Assembly (NCBI GenBank): GCA_016927965.1
Contig: JAFGLP010000014.1
Span: forward strand, 1-36,289
DNA: 36,289 nucleotides
Source: Dehalococcoidia bacterium
GTDB lineage: Bacteria; Chloroflexota; Dehalococcoidia; GIF9; UBA5629
Reading direction: 5' to 3'
Below the pieces are notes generated by a model that saw only the letters and a list, made by a program, of their open reading frames with translations, did not search any database and was not told the DNA's origin. Positions within the stretch are counted from its first letter, which is position 1, and the number at the start of each line of letters is the position of its first letter. Positions 1-7,075 of the stretch are shown piece by piece. A program made the position numbers and the translations under genes.

Positions 1-86
1 CATGGTTACATTACTCTTTATCATAATATACGCTCCAAAGGCAAAATTTCAAAATGATACACTACACATTTTCGTGTTGGAAGAAA

Positions 87-115
87 TTGAAAATCGGTAA
101 CTTTATATTTATAAT
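87..115 (+). promoter_or_regulatory. Sigma70-type promoter of the chagasin-like lipoprotein gene
   Basis: TTGAAA at 87-92, a 17-base spacer and TATAAT at 110-115 give 11 of 12 consensus positions. The -10 box lies about 43 bases before the ATG at 158, which has its own AGGAGG Shine-Dalgarno at 143-148. The rest of bases 1-157 shows no gene. Confidence 0.65.
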
Positions 116-157
116 TCGAATTGTTACCTAAGTAAATGATTCAGGAGGTTAATATCT

Positions 158-592
158 ATGGTTAAAATAGGGATGAGGGTTATTTTATTAGTGCTTATTA
201 CGGTTGTTATATTGGGTGGATGTGCTCCTCAAGCAAAATCTGCTATGGTCTCCCTATCGTATGATGATTTCCAGAAGCAGGCAAACATAGTCCAGTCTGT
301 TAATGTCAGCAGCGGCGAAACGATTACCGTGACTCTCTTCTCCAATGCTACAACGGGGTATAATTGGAATGAGAATGCTCAGATTAGCGATTCGCTGGTA
401 CTGCATCAGGTTGACCATAAATATGTTGCACCCGGCAATACCGATGGCAAAGTAGGGGTGGGAGGCACCGAGGTGTGGAATTTTAAGGCTTTAAAAGCGG
501 GAACAAGCACTATATATACCGAGTACAGCCGGCCATGGGAGAAAGGGGAAAAAGCGAGCTGGACGTTTAAACTGAATGTGACGGTTAATTAA
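158..592 (+). CDS. Chagasin-like (inhibitor I42) protease inhibitor lipoprotein
   Basis: This 144-residue protein is a probable secreted inhibitor of papain-type cysteine proteases, anchored to the membrane as a lipoprotein. A basic start, a hydrophobic stretch and a lipobox (ILGGC, Cys22) form a type II signal peptide. The mature part carries all three chagasin inhibitory loops in order: NATTGY at 63-68 (family NPTTGY), a glycine-rich GVGG loop near 100-103, and RPWE at 125-128. In the family these loops block the protease active-site cleft. The start has AGGAGG 9 bases upstream. The gene has its own promoter and ends at a strong hairpin terminator before a convergent gene, so it is probably monocistronic. 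Whether it guards against the cell's own proteases or foreign ones cannot be told. The family call is firm; the target is unknown. Confidence 0.85.
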   Translation: MVKIGMRVILLVLITVVILGGCAPQAKSAMVSLSYDDFQKQANIVQSVNVSSGETITVTLFSNATTGYNWNENAQISDSLVLHQVDHKYVAPGNTDGKVGVGGTEVWNFKALKAGTSTIYTEYSRPWEKGEKASWTFKLNVTVN

Positions 593-666
593 AGGTCGGT
601 TTCTCAAGCTTGATCTGAAGATTAAAACCCGGTCTACCGATTACCTGCTCGGACAATATAAAAGCC

Positions 667-720
667 TGTACTGACTGTATCATCCTGTTATAATGCAACT
701 ACAGTCAGTGCATGTTTTTT
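667..720 (+). terminator. Rho-independent terminator
   Basis: A 13-base-pair stem (667-679 with 700-712, one G-U pair, core actgactgta/tacagtcagt) with a 20-base loop is followed by tgtttttt. It ends the chagasin-like gene. On the minus strand the stem is followed by ggctttta, so it may also stop the convergent SHMT-like gene. Confidence 0.8.
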
Positions 721-722
721 AT

Positions 723-2165
723 CTACCTGGAAGAACAGGACCTTAGATTATCTGCAAACTTACTCAGATAAGGGTCACCGGGCAGTATCGATGCCAGCAC
801 TTTTGCTGCGAGAGGCAGGGTTTTCTCAAGCGGCAGACAATATTGCATTACCGTGAATTGCTGCCGCAATTTTTGTACCTCACTTGCCACGTTCTTATTT
901 GATCTAACACAGTCGGCCAGCAATTCGGCCAGCAGTTGGAAATCCTTTTCTTTCATACCGAAGCGGGTCATCTCCTGGGTTCCCATTCTGATGCCGCTCG
1001 AGCTTATAAAGCTGTCATCATCCGGCAGGGCCTGGTAATTAGTGATTATATTGTTCTGCTCCAACCTGCGTGCAATTTCCTCGCCTGTACCGAACTGGCT
1101 GACGCGGATGACCACCTGGTGCGTTTCGGTAAAACCTTCTGATTTAACGCCCTCCACTGATATTCCTTTGGCATCCAACGCCATGGCGAAAGCACGGGCG
1201 TTTTTGACCACCTGCTCCTGGTAGGCTTTTTTAAATTCATTCATTTCATAAGTGGCCATTAAAAGGCCCAGCAATGTGCCAAGGTGGTGGTTGCTGGTAG
1301 ACCCGGGAAATGCCCTACCCTTAATCTCGATCCAGAGCTTTTCCAGGCCGGTCTCCGGTCCCATGTTGCCGGCGATCACGCCCCGCTGCGGGCCGAAGAA
1401 TGTCTTGTGGGCGCTGCCTGTCACAATGTCTGCTCCTTCAGAGAACGGCGCCTGGAATATTCCGTAAAGACCCAGGACATGGGCCATGTCGAACATAATT
1501 ATCGGCCGCTGCTTCAGTTTACTCGCAATATCGAACACGAATTTTACAGGTTCCCTGTAGAGAAACATGCTTTTACCGAATATAACAAGCTCGGGCTTGA
1601 CCGATTCGATAAGCGCACCGAGCTTCACCGTATCTGCCCTGTAGGGGTTCTCTTTCAGCACCGGGAAGTTGTAAACATTTTCCTTTCCTGTTTCAAGGTT
1701 TTCTGAAACAAAATTGAAAAGTGCCCCCATTGGTTGAGCACTTAAGTGGCCGCCCTTGGTTAATTGATTATTAATGACGGCACGCATTTTTCGCATAGGC
1801 TGATTGGCAGGTTTATCGCGATTAAGGAATTTAACAATGCCTTTAAAGACTACTTCGTTGGCCATGTTGCCGCTCACAGGCCGCAACTCTACGTTGGTGC
1901 AGCCAAAATATGTCTGAAGCTCCTTTCTCAGTTCTTCTTCGACATCCCTTATGAAGTCTGTGGCCTGGTAGTAATAGACTTCCTTGCCTTTGATCGTGCG
2001 GTGTTCAGCATAACGTCCGCACGGGTCAGATATTTCACACATTTTTACCAGCAAACTAGGGCTGGACTCTGAGGGTATCAGGTTAAAACATTCCGTCTGT
2101 CTCCAGCGGTTGTTGATTGCAGTCCTATCTAAAAGGTTCTCTAACTTGCTCTGGAAATCTGCCAT
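723..2165 (-). CDS. Divergent serine hydroxymethyltransferase-like PLP enzyme
   Basis: A fold-type I PLP enzyme of the SHMT family, which in general moves a one-carbon unit between serine and glycine using tetrahydrofolate. Visible family marks are NLIPSESS (family NLIASEN), GRYAEH, SGNMAN, GGHLS with the PLP-stacking His near 140, DMAHVLGL with Asp227/His229, SAHKTFFGPQRG with the Schiff-base Lys254, and GIRMGT with the carboxylate-binding Arg. It is 480 residues, longer than usual SHMT (about 410-430), with an extra C-terminal segment of about 50 residues. Several motifs differ: family THKTLRGPRGG becomes AHKTFFGPQRG and GGHLTHG becomes GGHLSAQ. It may therefore be a paralogue with another substrate, so no gene symbol is given. 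I chose the ATG at 2165 because GAGGT lies 7 bases upstream; an in-frame ATG at 2198 has no clear ribosome site. The gene stands alone and converges on the chagasin-like gene. Confidence 0.75.
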   Translation of the reverse strand: MADFQSKLENLLDRTAINNRWRQTECFNLIPSESSPSLLVKMCEISDPCGRYAEHRTIKGKEVYYYQATDFIRDVEEELRKELQTYFGCTNVELRPVSGNMANEVVFKGIVKFLNRDKPANQPMRKMRAVINNQLTKGGHLSAQPMGALFNFVSENLETGKENVYNFPVLKENPYRADTVKLGALIESVKPELVIFGKSMFLYREPVKFVFDIASKLKQRPIIMFDMAHVLGLYGIFQAPFSEGADIVTGSAHKTFFGPQRGVIAGNMGPETGLEKLWIEIKGRAFPGSTSNHHLGTLLGLLMATYEMNEFKKAYQEQVVKNARAFAMALDAKGISVEGVKSEGFTETHQVVIRVSQFGTGEEIARRLEQNNIITNYQALPDDDSFISSSGIRMGTQEMTRFGMKEKDFQLLAELLADCVRSNKNVASEVQKLRQQFTVMQYCLPLEKTLPLAAKVLASILPGDPYLSKFADNLRSCSSR

Positions 2166-2302
2166 GCTATACCTCGCCGGATATTTTTTATAAAGCATAC
2201 ATGAAGGGGCTGCTGTTTAACAAACGCAATTTGCTAAAAAGTGAAGTCAAATTTAATATATATTAAGTCCGACCCGTATAAATATAGCAGCAGGAGCCCG
2301 AC

Positions 2303-2689
2303 TTGAGTAAATATAAAGGTATTCCACTATTACTGGCAGGTTTATTATTGGTCTTCATCCCGGTTACAGCGGCCTGTAATACAAACAGCGGTCCGGTCAA
2401 CGGGCCGGTTATCAGTTCGCTTACCCCCGAACATCCGGATATATACCCGGTGGGAAATACCAGGGTGACCTGTATTGCGTCGGCTCAAGATGGTGGGGAG
2501 TTGACATACCAGTGGGTTTGCAACGATGGCACCATCATAGGCAGCGGGAAGACCATTACCTGGGAAGCGCCCAAAACTTATGGTGATTTTCATATAATGT
2601 GCACTGTCTATGATTTCAGCGGCAATAAAACCAGCCAGACGACAATCGTTACCGTGCTTGTCCGTGACCCCACCAAATGCTGCAGGTAA
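2303..2689 (+). CDS. Predicted lipoprotein with one PKD-like domain
   Basis: This 128-residue protein starts with TTG, supported by CAGGAG about 6 bases upstream. A type II signal peptide ends at Cys25 (VTAAC). The mature part is a single immunoglobulin-like beta-sandwich of the PKD type: a PVISSLTP entry strand, a Tyr-x-Trp core (TYQW), a G-x-G turn, TWEAP, then GDFHIMCTVYD and an alternating final strand. It matches the modules in the two larger lipoproteins downstream but has no C-terminal domain, and its loop lacks the DPDGD motif they carry. Two cysteines end the protein (KCCR). It abuts the next lipoprotein gene by 2 bases, so both are probably translated from one message. PKD-like domains usually serve as spacers or adhesion modules on the cell surface; the specific function is unknown. 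Confidence 0.7.
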   Translation: MSKYKGIPLLLAGLLLVFIPVTAACNTNSGPVNGPVISSLTPEHPDIYPVGNTRVTCIASAQDGGELTYQWVCNDGTIIGSGKTITWEAPKTYGDFHIMCTVYDFSGNKTSQTTIVTVLVRDPTKCCR

Positions 2690-2691
2690 GG

Positions 2692-3063
2692 ATGATGCGT
2701 TCCTTAAATGCGTCGCTAATCATTGTTATATTGCTTTTATGTATCATGGGCGCAGCAGCCTGCTCCCCCGCGTCATCATTAGTTATCCTGGAATCAAACC
2801 TGGCGGTAAATGAGTTTACTGCTGATATTACCGAGAGCACGGCTGCTGTTGACGGGGTTGTTGTTAATGAGGGGATATGGCCGGTGGAGAATTGTGAAGT
2901 GGTTGCTGAGTTTTACGATTATCAGGGCAACAAAATAGCGTCCAATTCGTATGCTTTACCGAAATTGGGTTCCCGGCAGACTGCGCATTTCAAAATCGAG
3001 CTAAAAGGAAATAAGGCCTGGAACGTTGCCAGGTGCAGTGTATCAATTAATAAAATGAAATGA
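2692..3063 (+). CDS. Small FxLYD-like lipoprotein
   Basis: This 123-residue predicted lipoprotein has a hydrophobic leader ending at GAAAC (Cys24 from this start). The mature part resembles the FxLYD domain, a small secreted beta-sandwich: a V-x-G-V-V-x-N-E strand, then NCEVVAEFYDYQGN, a leucine-glycine turn, and an AHFKIEL strand. The next gene encodes a clear paralogue sharing NC-x-V-x-FYD and AW near the end. ATG codons occur at 2692 and 2695, just behind the stop of the previous gene at 2689, with AGGTAAGG in front; 2695 is equally possible, while an ATG at 2677 overlaps the upstream gene and has no ribosome site. The position implies translational coupling. The domain assignment is by pattern only, and no partner or ligand can be named. 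Confidence 0.65.
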   Translation: MMRSLNASLIIVILLLCIMGAAACSPASSLVILESNLAVNEFTADITESTAAVDGVVVNEGIWPVENCEVVAEFYDYQGNKIASNSYALPKLGSRQTAHFKIELKGNKAWNVARCSVSINKMK

Positions 3064-3106
3064 ATTATACTATTGTCATTGTAAGACATTCGGATATATA
3101 CTATGA

Positions 3107-3493
3107 GTGGTTCTGAGAATGGTATATTGGGGGAAATCCTTGTTAATACCGGTTTTGATTTCAAGCATGCTGTTAATACAGTTGGCCTGTGCATTGTCAT
3201 CGAATTTGCTTATATCGAATGCTGAATTGACCGCGCGCGAATTCACCAATTCTGCGAATGTTAAAAGCAGTATGGCCGCTTTAACGGGAATGGCCAAAAA
3301 TAACAAAGATACACCTGCCCGGAATTGTCTGATAACTGTCAGGTTTTATGATTCAAATAGAAATGATTTAGGGGTTGCAATGGCAGCAAGGGAGTCTCTG
3401 GAACCTGGGGAGACCTGGAATTTTACCGTGCAGTTGACGGGCCCCGATGCATGGAAGGCGCGCAGTTATGATATACGCGTATCGAACCAATAA
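3107..3493 (+). CDS. Small FxLYD-like lipoprotein, paralogue of the preceding gene
   Basis: This predicted lipoprotein of up to 128 residues has a hydrophobic leader ending at IQLAC (Cys28). Its mature part aligns with the preceding protein: an A-L-T-G-M-A-K-N strand, NCLITVRFYDSN, LEPGETWNFTVQLTG and an AWKARSY end. The LEPGET turn is typical of FxLYD domains. The start is uncertain: GTG at 3107 gives the longest form, ATG at 3119 gives a leader beginning MVYWGK, and neither has a strong Shine-Dalgarno. The gene lies 43 bases after its paralogue and looks like a tandem duplication that has diverged widely. No terminator separates the two, so they are probably co-transcribed. Confidence 0.6.
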   Translation: MVLRMVYWGKSLLIPVLISSMLLIQLACALSSNLLISNAELTAREFTNSANVKSSMAALTGMAKNNKDTPARNCLITVRFYDSNRNDLGVAMAARESLEPGETWNFTVQLTGPDAWKARSYDIRVSNQ

Positions 3494-3509
3494 ACGGTAT
3501 TGCTGTTCA

Positions 3510-3538
3510 TTGTGTTTATTTGGATAATTAGCTATACT
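3510..3538 (+). promoter_or_regulatory. Possible promoter of the first PKD/C-terminal-domain lipoprotein
   Basis: TTGTGT at 3510-3515, a 17-base spacer and TATACT at 3533-3538. The -35 box is weak (3 of 6) and the -10 box good (5 of 6). It lies in the 81-base gap before the 3575 start. Confidence 0.35.
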
Positions 3539-3567
3539 TGCTAATACTGATCGAGGAGGAGGATAGA

Positions 3568-3573
3568 ATGTAA
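3568..3573 (+). other. ATG-TAA start-stop element between Shine-Dalgarno and real start
   Basis: A GAGGAGGAGG Shine-Dalgarno at 3553-3562 is spaced best (5-8 bases) for an ATG at 3568 that is followed at once by TAA. The real ATG of the lipoprotein at 3575 is out of frame and 12 bases from the last AGGAGG. It is either chance or a minimal open reading frame that tempers initiation. Confidence 0.4.
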
Positions 3574-3574
3574 G

Positions 3575-4693
3575 ATGAAAACCGGCCCGAAGTTCATAGC
3601 CGTATTATCCATATTATTGTTTCTACTATCTTGCATGTTTGCTTCATGCTCTAATCAATCTGCCCAACAGAGCTCGCAGTTAAGCATCCAGAGCCTGGCT
3701 TCGGTTCAAAGTCAGACTACTCCCGGGGGATCTGTTCTTATCGAAAGCAAGGTTTCAAATCCTGATAATGCCAATCTTAACTACAAATGGTCGGCTACGG
3801 GAGGGGGATTCGGCGGTTCCGGTGCCAGCAATACATGGCAGGCCCCATCACAGGAAGGCTCTTATGAAATTACTCTGACTGTTGAGGATGGGGAAGGCAG
3901 TACTGCTCAGGCAAAAACTACTGTAACGGTCTCAAATAACAGGCCGCCGGCAATAACCGGTCTGTCTGCTGAACCGGTGAATGTATTACCCGGTGGCAGC
4001 ACCAATATTAAATGTGCCGCCAGTGACCCGGACGGTGATATTTTAAACTATAGCTGGCACGCCAGTGATGGCACTGTTTCAGGAACGGGCAACAAGGTAT
4101 CATGGGTTTCTCCGAACAAATCCGGTGATTTTAATATAACCTGTGTTGTCAGCGACGGGAAAGGGGGCGAAGCCAGGCGGGTAATTGCCGTTGAGGTATC
4201 GCCGTCCCGCAGCAATATCTCGATTTCATTAATAAAAGAGGAGAGCGGCACAGTAAGTTCAACGGGAGATAAAGACATAACGCGTTACCGTGCAGGGGAC
4301 GATGCAGCCAACATAGTTTACCGGGCATTTTTCAGCTATGATATTTTTAGTTTGAATAATACCAAGATCAAACAGGCCAAATTAAAGTTCGGGCCGGGTA
4401 AAACAAATGGCGACCCTTTTGGCACATTAACGGGCATCAGGCTGTGGAAGGTCGGGTATGGAAATGGACTGCCTGATTATAATATAACCGGTGATAACTT
4501 GTATCATGCCGGGGCTCTGTTTACATCGGCTCCTACTGAAGTCGATATAACACCGGAAATTACTGCTCTCGTGGCTGCCGGCGCAGATAAGTTTCAGTTT
4601 GAAGCCCTTTTCTATAAGAATACCAATGATAATAATTCCATAGACTATATTGAGTGGCCCGAAGTAAGCCTTCTTGTTACATTTAATCCATAA
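3575..4693 (+). CDS. Lipoprotein with two PKD-like domains and an unassigned C-terminal domain
   Basis: This 372-residue predicted surface lipoprotein has a signal peptide with cysteines at 20 and 25, either of which could be lipidated (FASC at 25 seems better placed). Two PKD-like beta-sandwich modules follow, about residues 38-120 and 123-208; the second carries the full SDPDGD, Tyr-x-Trp, W-x-SP and VSDGKGG pattern. A C-terminal domain of about 155 residues (217-372) begins with ESGTVSSTGDKD and contains GDD, YRAFFSYDIF, IKQAKLKF, DPFGTLTG and VDITPEIT. This domain recurs in the next gene. Its plan, a glycine/aspartate-rich entry followed by R-x-F-F-x-F-x-I and an I-x-x-A-x-L-x-F strand, recalls the DNRLRE-type carbohydrate-binding-like sandwiches, but that is inference. 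It is probably a surface adhesion or binding protein. Confidence 0.75.
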   Translation: MKTGPKFIAVLSILLFLLSCMFASCSNQSAQQSSQLSIQSLASVQSQTTPGGSVLIESKVSNPDNANLNYKWSATGGGFGGSGASNTWQAPSQEGSYEITLTVEDGEGSTAQAKTTVTVSNNRPPAITGLSAEPVNVLPGGSTNIKCAASDPDGDILNYSWHASDGTVSGTGNKVSWVSPNKSGDFNITCVVSDGKGGEARRVIAVEVSPSRSNISISLIKEESGTVSSTGDKDITRYRAGDDAANIVYRAFFSYDIFSLNNTKIKQAKLKFGPGKTNGDPFGTLTGIRLWKVGYGNGLPDYNITGDNLYHAGALFTSAPTEVDITPEITALVAAGADKFQFEALFYKNTNDNNSIDYIEWPEVSLLVTFNP

Positions 4694-4729
4694 GTTAAAA
4701 GAGAATATTGTGGAGGTTTAATTAAGAAA

Positions 4730-5890
4730 ATGCGTAGAACAATGGTATTGGCAATACTGATATTATCCATTCTTTTACTTGCAGTGGCGGCAGCTTGCGT
4801 GAAAATCGCAGATACTCCTACTTCAGCGCCTTCCGGCAATCAACCTCCGGTGATTTCCAGCCTTACGGCATCTCAAAACCAGACCTATCCTGAAGGGCCG
4901 ATAAACCTGCAGGCGATTGTATCGGACCCCGATGGTGATTCACTGAATTATAAGTGGACGGCCTCGGGTGGTTCATTTGTTGAACAGGGACGCGGTAATA
5001 CTACATGGACAGCGCCAAAGCAGTATGGAGACTATGAAATAAAACTGATGGTTGATGATGGTAAGGGCGGATCTCAGGAAGCAGTGGTAACTATAACGGT
5101 CAGTGCTAACCATCCGCCGGAAATTACCAGCTTTACTGCCAGCCCGGCTGCGCTTCAGTTCTCCTCTATGACAACTTTAACGGTTATTGCCAGCGATCCG
5201 GATGGTGATACCATGCAATATAAATGGGATGATGCGCACGCAGGTACTTTAAGTGGCGTGGGTAATAAAGTATCGTGGACTTCGCCCAGTAAAAACGGCA
5301 ATTTTACTATCACTGTAATTGTCAGCGATGGCAAGGGGGCCGAATCAAGAAAGGAGCTTATAATTCCTGTGGCTTCCGTCAGCGGTGTGCAGACCATAAA
5401 TTTGGTTGAGAAGGAAAGCGGGACGGTGACTTCCGAAGGTGATAAGGACACTAGCTATTACAAGGCCGGAGACGATGATAAGAATATCGGTTATCGCGCT
5501 TTTTTCAGCTTCAATATATTCCCGCTTATGAACCAGGAAATTAAAGAGGCCAAGCTCAAATTCATCGGCGGCAAGGTTGTGGGCGATGATCCCTTTGACC
5601 CTATTACAGGCGTAGGCAATTTCCAGATAAGGCATTTATCCTGGCCGATCGGGACATTGCCGAAATTCAATGTTGAGGCTGGGCCTGTGCAACGGTTAGA
5701 ACTGTATGGGATGAATAAACCGCTGGTAGAAGTGGATGTCACGCCGGAGATTACCAACGTTGTAGCTAACAGGCTGGAACGTTTTCAGGTAGAAGCAACG
5801 TTTACCAAGCGTGTGACAAATGGGAACAACGTTGCACAATTTCTGCAGTGGACGGATGTAGTATTGGAGGTTACCTCCGCTCCTAAATAG
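4730..5890 (+). CDS. Lipoprotein with two PKD-like domains, tandem paralogue of the preceding gene
   Basis: This 386-residue predicted surface lipoprotein has the same architecture as its upstream neighbour: a leader ending at VAAAC (Cys23), PKD-like modules at about 39-125 and 128-215, and the shared C-terminal domain at about 225-386. Conserved landmarks are SDPDGD in both modules, VDDGKGGS and VSDGKGAE, then ESGTVTSEGDKD, GYRAFFSFNIFPL, IKEAKLKF, DPF-x4-G, VDVTPEIT and a closing W-x-x-V-x-L-x-VT. The 36-base gap to the upstream gene has no terminator, while a good one follows, so the pair is likely one transcript. The ATG at 4730 lies 13 bases after GGAGG, a long spacing; no better start is visible. 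It arose by tandem duplication followed by strong divergence. Function is unknown beyond surface binding. Confidence 0.75.
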   Translation: MRRTMVLAILILSILLLAVAAACVKIADTPTSAPSGNQPPVISSLTASQNQTYPEGPINLQAIVSDPDGDSLNYKWTASGGSFVEQGRGNTTWTAPKQYGDYEIKLMVDDGKGGSQEAVVTITVSANHPPEITSFTASPAALQFSSMTTLTVIASDPDGDTMQYKWDDAHAGTLSGVGNKVSWTSPSKNGNFTITVIVSDGKGAESRKELIIPVASVSGVQTINLVEKESGTVTSEGDKDTSYYKAGDDDKNIGYRAFFSFNIFPLMNQEIKEAKLKFIGGKVVGDDPFDPITGVGNFQIRHLSWPIGTLPKFNVEAGPVQRLELYGMNKPLVEVDVTPEITNVVANRLERFQVEATFTKRVTNGNNVAQFLQWTDVVLEVTSAPK

Positions 5891-5917
5891 GTGGTTGCTA
5901 ATAGTACAGGCATAATT

Positions 5918-5949
5918 CAGGGCGGCTTTATGGCCGCCCTGCTATTTTT
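5918..5949 (+). terminator. Rho-independent terminator after the lipoprotein cluster
   Basis: A GC-rich 9-base-pair stem (5918-5926 with 5933-5941, cagggcggc/gccgccctg) with a 6-base loop is followed by ctattttt. It separates the lipoprotein genes from the heat-shock operon. Confidence 0.85.
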
Positions 5950-5956
5950 CAGTATT

Positions 5957-5985
5957 TTGACTTGTTTTGCCGCAGGTGCTAAATT
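5957..5985 (+). promoter_or_regulatory. Possible promoter of hrcA-grpE-dnaK
   Basis: TTGACT at 5957-5962, 17 bases, then TAAATT at 5980-5985. An alternative is TATAGT at 5987-5992 with TTGTTT 19 bases upstream. Either -10 box sits just before the CIRCE element, as expected for HrcA control. Confidence 0.45.
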
Positions 5986-5995
5986 ATATAGTAAA

Positions 5996-6022
5996 TTAGC
6001 AGTCTAGAGTGGAGAGTGCTAA
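5996..6022 (+). promoter_or_regulatory. CIRCE operator (HrcA binding site)
   Basis: TTAGCAGTC-N9-GAGTGCTAA differs from the CIRCE consensus (TTAGCACTC-N9-GAGTGCTAA) at one base in the left arm. It covers the Shine-Dalgarno of hrcA and ends 2 bases before its ATG, so HrcA binding would block initiation of transcription and the repeat could also fold in the message. It implies autoregulation of the whole hrcA-grpE-dnaK operon. No second complete CIRCE was found before grpE, dnaK, dnaJ or hsp20. Confidence 0.93.
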
Positions 6023-6024
6023 AA

Positions 6025-7056
6025 ATGAGCAAGGCCTCATACAAAAGACGCGATGACGTACTAAAAATAATTGTCAGTGAATATATTGTCACAGCAACGC
6101 CTGTGGCTTCGGAGATGATTTTGCGCCATCATAGCCTGGGTGTGAGCCCTGCTACGATCCGTAATGATATGGCATCGCTGGAAGAAGAGGGATATATAAC
6201 AAGACCGTATACGTCATCGGGCGGTGTTCCGCTGGACAAGGGATACAGGTTTTACGTTGAAACGATTTCACAGTGCGTAAATCTACCGGGTGAAGACCAG
6301 AAGCGTGTACGTGAGCTATTGGATTCGGCTGTGGATGAGTATGATCAATTGCTTAAAATAGCCGCTTCGGTAATGGCCCAACTGGTAGGTAATGCAGCAG
6401 TTGTGACATTCCCCAAATCGGAACAGAGCAGGCTCAGACACCTGGAACTGGTTGGACTGCATGAATATATGGCCATGCTTGTTCTTATATTAAGCAATGC
6501 TGTTTTGCGGAGGCAAACGCTTAATTTCGATGAGCCTGTGAGCCAGGGGCAGCTTGATGAAACCGCGGCCAAGTTCAACAGACAATTTGCCGGGCAGACT
6601 CATCGTCAGATATCAACCAAAAAAGAAGAGTTTACTGTCCTTGAGCAAAAAGTATTGAATGCGGCATCTGATATTATGGCCAGGGAAGATGAGATTGAGC
6701 ACACCAACTCATATCTTGAGGGCTTACGGCTTATGTTGGGGCAGCCGGAATTTATACAGCGTGACAGGATGCTCGGTGTCCTGGAGCTTATGGAAGCTAA
6801 AGGATGGTTGAAGCATTTAATTGATTGGCAAATGACAGACGAAGGCGTTAAGGTAATTATAGGTGAAGAAAACACTGAAACGTCGCTTCATGATTTGAGC
6901 CTGGTATTAAGCAGTTATGGGGTGCCGGAACATGTCAGGGGCACTGTTGGTGTCATTGGACCCAAGAGGATGGATTACCGGAAATCAATTTCCGCAGTTA
7001 ATTATATATCGAGCCTCCTGAGTGAGCTTTACGCCAGAGTCTGCAAGGACGAATAG
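6025..7056 (+). CDS. hrcA: Heat-inducible transcription repressor HrcA
   Basis: HrcA represses class I heat-shock genes by binding CIRCE and is kept active by the GroE chaperonin. This 343-residue protein has the family length. The N-terminal winged helix includes ILKIIVSEYIV, SPATIRNDMASLEEEGYI and TSSGGVPLDKGYRFYV, all typical; the middle and C-terminal dimerisation parts include RQTLNF, LEGLRLMLGQPEF and GVIGPKRMDY. I chose the ATG at 6025, which has GGAGAG about 8 bases upstream; an in-frame GTG at 6016 lies inside the CIRCE right arm and is unlikely. It is the first gene of hrcA-grpE-dnaK, with a CIRCE directly in front, so it is autoregulated. Confidence 0.95.
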   Translation: MSKASYKRRDDVLKIIVSEYIVTATPVASEMILRHHSLGVSPATIRNDMASLEEEGYITRPYTSSGGVPLDKGYRFYVETISQCVNLPGEDQKRVRELLDSAVDEYDQLLKIAASVMAQLVGNAAVVTFPKSEQSRLRHLELVGLHEYMAMLVLILSNAVLRRQTLNFDEPVSQGQLDETAAKFNRQFAGQTHRQISTKKEEFTVLEQKVLNAASDIMAREDEIEHTNSYLEGLRLMLGQPEFIQRDRMLGVLELMEAKGWLKHLIDWQMTDEGVKVIIGEENTETSLHDLSLVLSSYGVPEHVRGTVGVIGPKRMDYRKSISAVNYISSLLSELYARVCKDE

Positions 7057-7075
7057 TAATTAAAAGGAGGTAACC

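Noticed and set aside
1284..1706. 140-codon plus-strand open frame opposite the SHMT-like gene
   Set aside because: Antisense shadow; the minus-strand frame has all the PLP-enzyme motifs.
3700..5400. DNA repeat array in the PKD lipoproteins
   Set aside because: The repetition is of protein modules that have diverged at the DNA level; no direct nucleotide repeats or CRISPR-like spacing.
5956..5982. Second CIRCE before hrcA
   Set aside because: Right arm matches 7 of 9 but the left arm only 4 of 9; noted as a half-site only.
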